Source: Ichthyosporea sp. XGB-2017a
Taxonomy: Eukaryota; Opisthokonta; Ichthyosporea
DNA length: 22,447 nt
Direction of reading: 5' to 3'
Assembly (NCBI GenBank): GCA_002811675.1
Contig: PDIM01000067.1
Coordinates: 67,244 to 89,690, forward strand
The translations under genes and the position numbers were made by a program. This document shows, piece by piece, positions 10,801 to 17,900 of this stretch (its first letter is position 1; the number at the start of each line of letters is the position of its first letter). The notes beneath the pieces were generated by a model. It saw only the letters and a list, made by a program, of their open reading frames with translations, was not told where the DNA came from and did no database searches.

Positions 10801-11262
10801 ACAGTGTACTAGTACCTCACAGTGTTGTGAAGGACACAGATGCGCTGGAATTAATGATAAAAAAGGTACATGTGCAGTAATGGCAGTTACTGCACCACCG
10901 AAAGGATTCCAAAACCTTCTTGATCAATGCAACGACAACCACGAATGTCAAATCCAACCAAGTCAAGGAACTGAGTATGGAACCACCCTTAACAATAATG
11001 CAACGTGTGCTGGGAACCCGAAGAGATGCTGTTTTGGAAAGGACATCCCTTGTAAAAGACATAATGAATGTTGTTTGAACAGTCACTGCGAAAATGGACT
11101 GTGCAAGGAATGCTCTGGCTACGGAAAGGGTTGTGGAGGGTCTTCGAAGTGCTGCTTTGGATTAAAATGTTTTGATGGGATTTGCTATCAGCGTAGAACC
11201 CCAGAAATGATCAGTGACGGCGGAATGTGCGATACAGAGAGGGAAGATCCCCAAAACTGGGC
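7877..11262 (+). CDS. Secreted multidomain protein with five thrombospondin type-1 repeats and Cys-rich tail (3' end lost in gap)
   Basis: At least 1,128 residues, truncated by the N run. The frame opens at a GTG at 7862, but the first ATG (7877, context AACAACAATG) begins an excellent signal peptide, MKLVPGVILVVFLLFHTC, so it is used. After a Cys-containing N-terminal region (30-230) come five TSP1 modules (about 233-285, 288-339, 343-394, 398-453 and 456-508). Each keeps the WxxW C-mannosylation motif (for example WSEW, WTEW, WSSW) and the Cys framework. Modules 2 and 3 are almost identical at DNA level. Residues 510-890 are a beta-rich, Gly-rich region I do not recognise. Residues 899-1128 hold at least four Cys modules of the form C-x5-CC-x4-C-x4..9-C, resembling small disulfide-knot folds. 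A role in extracellular matrix, adhesion or cell surface is inferred. No membrane anchor is visible before the gap. Confidence 0.92.
8736..8981 (+). repeat. Direct repeat of TSP1 modules 2 and 3 (165-bp period)
   Basis: The segments beginning at 8736 and 8901 share long exact runs, for example AATTGGACTGAATGGGG and AGAACAAGAGA, with scattered synonymous changes. This indicates relatively recent internal duplication of one TSP1 module in register with the 55-codon repeat. Confidence 0.8.
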
Positions 11263-11872
11263 NNNNNNNNNNNNNNNNNNNNNNNNNNNNNNNNNNNNNN
11301 NNNNNNNNNNNNNNNNNNNNNNNNNNNNNNNNNNNNNNNNNNNNNNNNNNNNNNNNNNNNNNNNNNNNNNNNNNNNNNNNNNNNNNNNNNNNNNNNNNNN
11401 NNNNNNNNNNNNNNNNNNNNNNNNNNNNNNNNNNNNNNNNNNNNNNNNNNNNNNNNNNNNNNNNNNNNNNNNNNNNNNNNNNNNNNNNNNNNNNNNNNNN
11501 NNNNNNNNNNNNNNNNNNNNNNNNNNNNNNNNNNNNNNNNNNNNNNNNNNNNNNNNNNNNNNNNNNNNNNNNNNNNNNNNNNNNNNNNNNNNNNNNNNNN
11601 NNNNNNNNNNNNNNNNNNNNNNNNNNNNNNNNNNNNNNNNNNNNNNNNNNNNNNNNNNNNNNNNNNNNNNNNNNNNNNNNNNNNNNNNNNNNNNNNNNNN
11701 NNNNNNNNNNNNNNNNNNNNNNNNNNNNNNNNNNNNNNNNNNNNNNNNNNNNNNNNNNNNNNNNNNNNNNNNNNNNNNNNNNNNNNNNNNNNNNNNNNNN
11801 NNNNNNNNNNNNNNNNNNNNNNNNNNNNNNNNNNNNNNNNNNNNNNNNNNNNNNNNNNNNNNNNNNNNNNNN
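11263..11872. other. Assembly gap (610 N)
   Basis: An unbroken run of N. It hides the 3' end of the TSP1-protein gene and the 5' part of the coiled-coil gene. The true length is unknown, so reading frames cannot be carried across it. Confidence 1.
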
Positions 11873-12395
11873 TTGATTTGGGCTGCTTAGAAAGGGCTGA
11901 TAGCGTCTCACCTACGCTAGATGAGGAAGAAGGTCAGTGATCTCTCTTGTCTTGTGGAATAAGAGTTCTTTACAATGCTTCTAACATATGTTTGCTGTTT
12001 GCTATTTGTCTTTATGGGTGGGTGTAGTTGAGGCTGTAAATATTGTTGTGCGTACTTTACATAAAAAATATATGGAACTGGATATGGAAGATCAGGCAAT
12101 CCAGAGCTCACTGAGTCCCTTGCACAACAAAATGCGCCCTATTCAAGATGAAATCGAACGGCTCCACTCAAAGCTAGCACCACTCCAGAATCAAATACTT
12201 CCCCTGGAAGAAAGAAAAGAGAGATTGATATCTCAGCGTGAGAGCTTAAATAAGAAATACAAAGAGGTTGTAGATATTGAAGAAACGATTCGTATAAACG
12301 CAATGAAAAAAAGGGAGCTTGAAGAGGTGATTGAAGTTAAAAAAAGGGAACGAGACGCGATTATACACGAAATCATAGACTTAACCAAGTCCTAA
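11873..12395 (+). CDS. C-terminal part of a coiled-coil protein (two exons, 5' end in gap)
   Basis: I do not recognise the family. Exon 11873-11932 encodes DLGC...PTLDEEE, and exon 12028-12395 continues with VEAVNIVV and ends TKS at TAA (12393-12395). The visible part is about 141 residues. The last 100 residues are strongly helical and charged, with heptad-like Leu/Ile spacing and a recurring pattern (LSPL, LAPL, LPLEE), as expected of a coiled coil; no enzymatic motif is seen. An ATG at 11988 would start an open frame, but its first 13 codons are better explained as intron. Whether this is the 3' end of the TSP1 gene or a separate gene starting inside the gap cannot be settled; the cytoplasmic-type composition favours a separate gene. 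Confidence 0.6.
11933..12027 (+). other. Predicted intron in the coiled-coil gene (95 bp)
   Basis: Donor GAAG|GTCAGT at 11933 and acceptor GGTGTAG ending at 12027 after a T-rich tract. Phase-1 splicing joins two open frames (DEEE to VEAV) and removes an in-frame TGA at 11938. The donor is weaker than in the other introns here. Confidence 0.65.
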
Positions 12396-12438
12396 GTAAG
12401 TACTTGCTCTACGGGTCAAATGAAAGCAAGCTGAATTA

Positions 12439-12444
12439 AATAAA
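12439..12444 (+). terminator. Probable polyadenylation signal of the coiled-coil gene
   Basis: AATAAA, 44 nt after the stop codon, in the expected orientation. Confidence 0.45.
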
Positions 12445-12780
12445 ATGGTGCCTAGCAGGTTTGGGAAGTAGGAAAACTGTTGGCCAAATGGCCGTCTGAC
12501 CACTGATTCCGGTCTCATTTTAAGTTGTCGCTTTAGACGTTTGTGAGCTTAAGAAAACTATTTTATTTCCTATTTCATTCACAATCCGAAAAAGGTGCTT
12601 AAGTTGTGAAGTTAAGTGACCTTATTCCACCACCTCAGTTTCATTCGCTGGTATTTGGGCAAGAAGAAGAGTGCCAATGAGCAGGCACAAGGACTACGCA
12701 TTATCAATCAATAATCATCTTAACAGACTCACCAACTTTTGCCACTATTTGAATTTGAGGGGAATATTGAAAAACAGAGG

Positions 12781-12910
12781 TGCCAATTCCCATCCTTCCG
12801 TTTTTCGCTTCCATACTTCTCCAGAATTACCGGTGTGATTGATTTAAATTTGCATCTGAAAACTCTGGAGAAGTACGAAACGAAAGACGGAAGGGAGGGA
12901 TTATTGGTGG
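12781..12910. repeat. Imperfect inverted repeat, arms about 45 nt, loop 38 nt
   Basis: The left arm (12781-12825, ending TACTTCTCCAGA) is complementary to the right arm (12864-12910, beginning TCTGGAGAAGTA). The inner 12 nt match perfectly, and the rest matches at roughly 80% by eye with one or two small gaps, including CGGAAGG against CCTTCCG. A transcript would fold into a hairpin of about 130 nt. Confidence 0.75.
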
Positions 12911-13230
12911 CCTTGAAGATATTGGTCTCAACGATCAGATCAATTCCTGGTAAATGTTCAATTTTGTTAAGCTACTAGGATGCCGTTGAGGAAGTGTGAT
13001 CGAATAATGCTCCTTCAGCTTCGCCTTCGCAAAAAGTCGCCACGTCCGGTTCATGCTTCCTGCTGCCACCGCGTCTACACCCAGCCTTGAACAATTTATT
13101 TGGGCCCCAGGGGCCAGGCCAATTACTGTGCCATCCCCCATCCCCACAGAGAGACCAGCAGCAGAGTGTCAACTGTTGCAAATGCTACGAAAAGTGGAAA
13201 GTGGAAACCGAACTCCTAAATTAAGCAGTC

Positions 13231-13280
13231 TGCTGCATTATTTTAAACTTGTGACTTATGAAACGCAAAATAATGCAGCA
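13231..13280. repeat. Perfect 14-bp inverted repeat with 22-nt loop
   Basis: TGCTGCATTATTTT (13231-13244) and its exact reverse complement AAAATAATGCAGCA (13267-13280). The stem does not extend further on either side. Confidence 0.85.
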
Positions 13281-13414
13281 ATCGACCACCCTCAAACTTT
13301 GCACTGCTAAATTTTGATTACCATCTCGGAATTTCCGATTTTTGCACAAAGCACGATGTAAAATAAGCAGTCCGTTGCAACTGCTACTTGCCGAAATACT
13401 TATTGCGACTATTT

Positions 13415-13438
13415 GCAAATTGGCAATTTACAATTTGC
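13415..13438. repeat. Small inverted repeat GCAAATTG/CAATTTGC
   Basis: Two perfect 8-bp arms separated by 8 nt, within a stretch where GCAATTT-like words recur on both strands. Confidence 0.7.
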
Positions 13439-14057
13439 AGCAAATAATTAATTTCAATTCTGCAATTTGTGAAAATAAGCAGTAAGCTTCGCCCCCACAG
13501 CCCATGAGGCCGGCATTCTGCAGACTGCAGTCCGCACTCGGAAAAAACTAGAGAGCAAGTACTTGTATCACGTCTGGAATTTTTTACTAGCAAACAGCAA
13601 TGGCAAGCTGCAAAAAAAAAAAATTCCTCGTCCCAAATATTCTGGCAAAAATGCAAAAATGCTACTGAGAAAAAAATGGGAGAAATTATTGAGCGAAGCG
13701 CAGCGTAGCGTTTTTCTCTCATCAGCTCAGGCCCTTTTGACGGTCAATTTTTTCGAGGATATATGGAAAATGCAGCCCTCTGATTGGATAAAACTCCCAT
13801 CCCCTCAAAATTATGCTTCTCAAAACTGGATCACTTACACAAGCTTCGCTCGTCCACACTTGCTGTGCAGTTTATTTTAAATTTCCAAATAAAACAAGAA
13901 TTAGGGAGGGAAAGGCGAGGGGGAAAGGAAAATACAAAATATTTGGCTGTGCCAGAATCAGGAGTGGAAGGTGGAAATTATTTGGAAGGAATGTGCGTGC
14001 AACGTGCAGTACTGCAGCAACTATTGAAACTTTGAAACTTTGAAGTCTGGGGGAGTC

Positions 14058-14083
14058 AAAAAAAAAGAAAAAAAAAAAAAAAG

Positions 14084-14117
<34 letters not shown>

Positions 14118-14138
14118 AAAAAAAAAAAAAAAAAAAAA
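14058..14138 (+). repeat. 81-bp A-rich tract
   Basis: Almost pure A, interrupted only by G at 14067 and 14083 and TT at 14116-14117. It is preceded by a short GAAACTTT duplication and is followed by a (GATCA)4 repeat 45 bp downstream. It may be a retroposon tail or an expanded simple repeat. No upstream retroelement body and no target-site duplication were found by eye. Confidence 0.9.
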
Positions 14139-14183
14139 TCTGTAAAGGAACAAATAAAGGTACAGACTCTATGTGGGAAGTGA

Positions 14184-14203
14184 GATCAGATCAGATCAGA
14201 TCA
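14184..14203. repeat. (GATCA)4 tandem repeat
   Basis: Four perfect copies of a 5-bp unit, about 210 bp upstream of the small orphan ORF. Confidence 0.9.
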
Positions 14204-14412
14204 TGCTAAAGAAAAGGAGAAACGGATTTAAACCAAGTGTAGATTAAAATCAAAATCAATCCTCGCAATTCCTTGATTTTTCTTCACATACGTAAGGTAC
14301 CGAGATAGGAGAGGTTGGTAATGGTATGGTGCCAAGAGTGTGCGGTGTATAGATAAGTCCTGGAACAGCGGAGAGTGGATTAAATCGTTGAACGACCAAG
14401 TGATTTATTTAA

Positions 14413-14778
14413 ATGGACTGTTGTTGTATCATGTCTGGTGAAAGTCCGTCACCAGAGGCAGTGATCTCCTTTGTGAATGCCATGATAACAAAAAGAGGAG
14501 GCAAGGCAGGGGACACTTGGAAAGATGCACTGGAAGAGCTACGCAGAGTGTTAAAGGAAGACAAGTTAGAGCAAGCAGAGCTAGATCACATCCAAAGTCT
14601 GGAGAGCCAGTCTCCTCGTCGAGTGAGCTTCCTCAATGTCACATTAATGATAAGTAACATCATCGAGAAGGAAAGTGGTGGAAATGGAATGCTCCGTGTC
14701 TCGAGAGACTATGAAGAGCGACTGTCGCAAAGAGGAGCAACACATCCACCAGGCTGCGAGGACTGTGTAGGCCGTTAA
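14413..14778 (+). CDS. Small hypothetical protein, 121 aa
   Basis: I do not recognise it. The ATG follows immediately after an in-frame TAA; a second in-frame ATG lies six codons in (MSGESPSP). The protein is hydrophilic, with mixed charge and helix-forming composition (for example TWKDALEELRRVLKEDKLEQAELD), no signal peptide and no membrane segment. Its C-terminal end has a CEDC pair. Codon composition looks more protein-like than the surrounding DNA, and it is the only plausible ORF between the repeats and the kinase gene, with which it converges (198 bp stop to stop). It lacks the HxxKG-type motif of a phosphotransfer protein, so proximity to the kinase is not evidence of partnership. No clear AATAAA is seen downstream. 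It could be a genuine orphan or chance. Confidence 0.45.
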   Translation: MDCCCIMSGESPSPEAVISFVNAMITKRGGKAGDTWKDALEELRRVLKEDKLEQAELDHIQSLESQSPRRVSFLNVTLMISNIIEKESGGNGMLRVSRDYEERLSQRGATHPPGCEDCVGR

Positions 14779-14857
14779 TAACTCGAGGAGGAGTTTAGTT
14801 GTTACATCCTTCTCGTTTGGGGTGATTTTGAACCTACAACAGAAGCAAAATGATTTT

Positions 14858-14863
14858 TTTATT
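14858..14863 (-). terminator. Probable polyadenylation signal of the histidine kinase gene
   Basis: AATAAA on the minus strand, 114 nt beyond the kinase stop codon, in the space between convergent genes. Confidence 0.4.
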
Positions 14864-14976
14864 TCAAATTCCATTTTGGTGTGAACAGAGATTGATTTTA
14901 AGGATAAATTGAAAGCGCCACAGAACATTAACCAAATGTCCGTTTAAGTCGCTCAAAGGGCTTTTTTTGTGCATAG

Positions 14977-17900
14977 TTATTGATCAGATGGAAAATTACA
15001 AAGCGAATAGACCAAGTTGAAGATTTCTCGGATTATCTTTGTAGCAACAGGTTTCTGAATAAAAAAGTTGGCTCCCGCTTTGACAGAGCCACTCTTTTCC
15101 CGGGCATTCTCTTCTGCAGCGGTGACCATCGCAATGACAGGGTATCCACACTGTTCCGGGTTTCCACGGATAGCACGGACACTTTCAATTCCATCACAGA
15201 ATGGCATCCGTACATCCATAAAGATAAGTTGGTATTTTCGACCATTTGCACACTCAATGGCTTCGTTTCCATTCACTGCATAGTCGATGACAATTCGCTT
15301 TTGGTCAGTCACACTTAGGCTTTTCTGGATTACGCCTAGCATCATTGAGAAGACTTTACGATTACAAACGTTATCATCGACTACCAGAACGCAAAAATGA
15401 CTGTTTTCTTCATTCCACGTTTGCTCTCTGACTAGACTGTGAGATACTCCATTGGAGGACTTTTCTTTTGCAGATGATTGGTTTAAAGGACTGTTCTTAC
15501 TTATGGAATTGTCATCACGCGCCTTCAGAAAGCGTTTAAAGATCTCATCGTCAGTCATAACATTATACCGCCTCCTGTCTGGCGTTGAAAACTTTTGAAG
15601 AAGATCTTTAACTGTTTTCATGCAAAGATGCTCTATATCGGAATTCCTCCTGGGGCTTCCAAAAGTTTGAACTTCGTTTGTAGGTGCTTCTAGAATTGAC
15701 TCTGCAGGTACTTTGTTGGGGGGGGTACTACTTGCCAAGGACTCTCTTTCACTGTCCATATCAATGGACCTTTTAACATTATAATCAGAAACGTCTTCAT
15801 CCTCTTCTTTGATGCAGAATTCGCCATCTTCCGTTTTTGTCAATCCCGCGTACAAATTGTTTTCAGAAAAACTACTAGCAGCGGTTAGACTGTCTTCTGC
15901 AAATTCCCCAGACACCACAACTGAGAGCCCAGGCTGTTTGTATTTCGATTCTGATTCATATACAGGCTCACTAACAGTGCAAGGCGAAACGCACTCACTA
16001 TTTCGCGATGCCCCGCCACTGCAATTTGTAGTGATACTGACGACATAACGAACAATAGATGATTCCTTTTTGATCGTGGCTGGAGTACACTCAGACAAGG
16101 GTGATGTTTGCAGTCCACTTATATTTGATTTCCACAAGGAAAATTCTCTGGTATTGCGCAGTTCTTCGATAATTTGCAATCTACTTGACAGTTCGGCAAA
16201 AATATTCAATATGCCCATAGGCGTCCATGGCCATGACAGTAGCCAGTCATAAACTCGGGAGCTTCGTAGAGTATTCTCTCTGTTGGAAGGACATCTATAC
16301 ATGCGTTTGTTAAAAGAATTGACCTTAGTGAGACCTTTGAAGGAGATCAAAAGGCAACAAGGGATAGAGAATGTTTTACTGTTTCCTCTACCAAACTTTG
16401 ATCTATGAGAGGGGAGGGTCTCAAGGTTTTCCATATCTTCTTCTACAAACATCAAATCAAACATTTCGTCTTCAATCGCCTTCATCACATCACCATTAAT
16501 CTCATGAAATAGGCATGTTTTAAAACCCCAAAGCCGTAGTTGGACTTCAAGAAATTTTCGCACTTGCTCATTTGTGTGCAAAATGAGAACGTTCAAGTCT
16601 GTGCGACTGCACGAGAAATACGCAGCCAAAAGAGACATTGCATCAATTTCAAATGAAGTCACGCCAGCTTCTTCACTAATGCCTAAATGACTTCTGGGCT
16701 TTGAGCTGAACATATAAAGATGGTCATTTTGCCTAACCTGCCCTTCAATAAGCGCAATACGCCTTTCCGAAGCTGGGGATTTGTTAAGTTTAGCAGTATC
16801 AAACTTGGTCCCTTCGGTACATCGTCTGGAATTTAAATTCGATTCCCAACCACCTTTAATGTTTACCTCGAATGAAATATTCCCAGCTTGATAATTTTCA
16901 TTCTTCCACAAAGCAGGGCATATAGAAGGGTACTCCGTGAAGTTGTTGAGCATATTCGTTACCGTATCCTCTTGAATCTCAAGTGGGAGCAATATACTTA
17001 CGCAAGTGCCAAGTCCTGGTTTTGAGTCAGCGTAAATAAAGCCTCCAAGGCCTTCAATGGTTTCTTTTGCTAATGATAGCCCGAGCCCAACGCCATCAAA
17101 GCGCCGCCTTTGGCCACCATTTGTTTGAAAAAATGGTTCGAAAATGTGAGGTAGACATGCTGGGGGGATGCCTATACCAGAATCTTGCACTTTAATTAGA
17201 ACAAAAGTTGTACGTTCACTGTGGTACTGGCTCGCTTTTCGAAATTCGTTTAACGTATCAGGAATACCGGATGAATCACCATTGGCACAAAAAGCTTGGT
17301 AATCTTCCTCACTTGCCACTGATACTTCCACAACGACAGAACCTTTATCCGTAAACTTTAAAGCGTTGTTAACCACACTGCGGATTACTCTGTCAATATT
17401 GTCTGAATCACCATAAACCCAATCAGGGCAGCGCGGGGATATCACCAAACCAAAGGTCGTATGTGATTGAATATTATACTTTTCAGTCTCCACTATCTTT
17501 CCGAGAAGGCGATAAAAACTAATTGATTCTGATTCCAAACCACCGTATACAGATTGGAGAGAACTTGCAGCTGTTGACCCATCAAAAACATTTGAGCTTA
17601 AAATACTTGACAAACTCTCTTCGTTTTCATTTTTCTTCAACCCCGCAGCACTTCCAGCCCTTGATGTTTGAAATGTTTGTTTTGAGTATTCCAGTATTTT
17701 GCCCACAGTCCCTAGGAGCGAGTTTGCACTGTCCAAAATATGCTGAAGTCCAGATAATGTAGTTCCACCCATCTTTACAAAGTGCCGGAGCTGCTCATTC
17801 GGCACCGCTGCACTCCGGAATTTTGCTACTGCTTCATTTCTTGATTCCGTGATCAATGTTTTGCATTCTTCAATAGGAGGGCATGTTGAAAGATGTCTAC

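Larger units (their letters stand above)
12396..14412. other. 2-kb gene-free region with inverted repeats and simple sequence
   Basis: The open frames here (up to about 110 codons) overlap on both strands, have skewed composition and show no domain signal; I regard them as chance. The stretch contains three inverted repeats (listed separately), recurring words AAGCAGT/TGCTGCA/GCAATTT between about 13160 and 13500, a palindromic CTGCAGACTGCAG near 13517, an 81-bp A-rich tract and a GATCA tandem repeat. It may hold decayed mobile elements or structured non-coding RNA, but no transposase, terminal motif or RNA family is recognisable. Confidence 0.5.

Noticed and set aside
10570-11200. Cys-rich tail modules as venom-type toxins
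   Set aside because: They are tandem domains at the end of a large secreted protein, not short processed peptides, and disulfide-knot spacing alone does not indicate toxicity.
11988-12026. ATG at 11988 as start of the coiled-coil protein
   Set aside because: The sequence between looks like intron (T-rich with a GGTGTAG acceptor), and an upstream open exon joins in the correct phase. It remains possible if the gene starts after the gap.
12739-12978. 79-codon ORF as a gene
   Set aside because: It spans both arms of the inverted repeat, so its codons are dictated by the foldback structure; no domain is visible.
13053-14153. Several overlapping ORFs of 65-112 codons on both strands
   Set aside because: Mutually overlapping, low complexity or homopolymer-derived (for example the poly-Phe frame opposite the A tract), no domain signal.
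14413-14778. Small ORF as a histidine phosphotransfer (HPt) partner of the adjacent kinase
   Set aside because: No HxxKG-type phospho-accepting motif and no matching helix pattern; convergent orientation gives no support for co-regulation.
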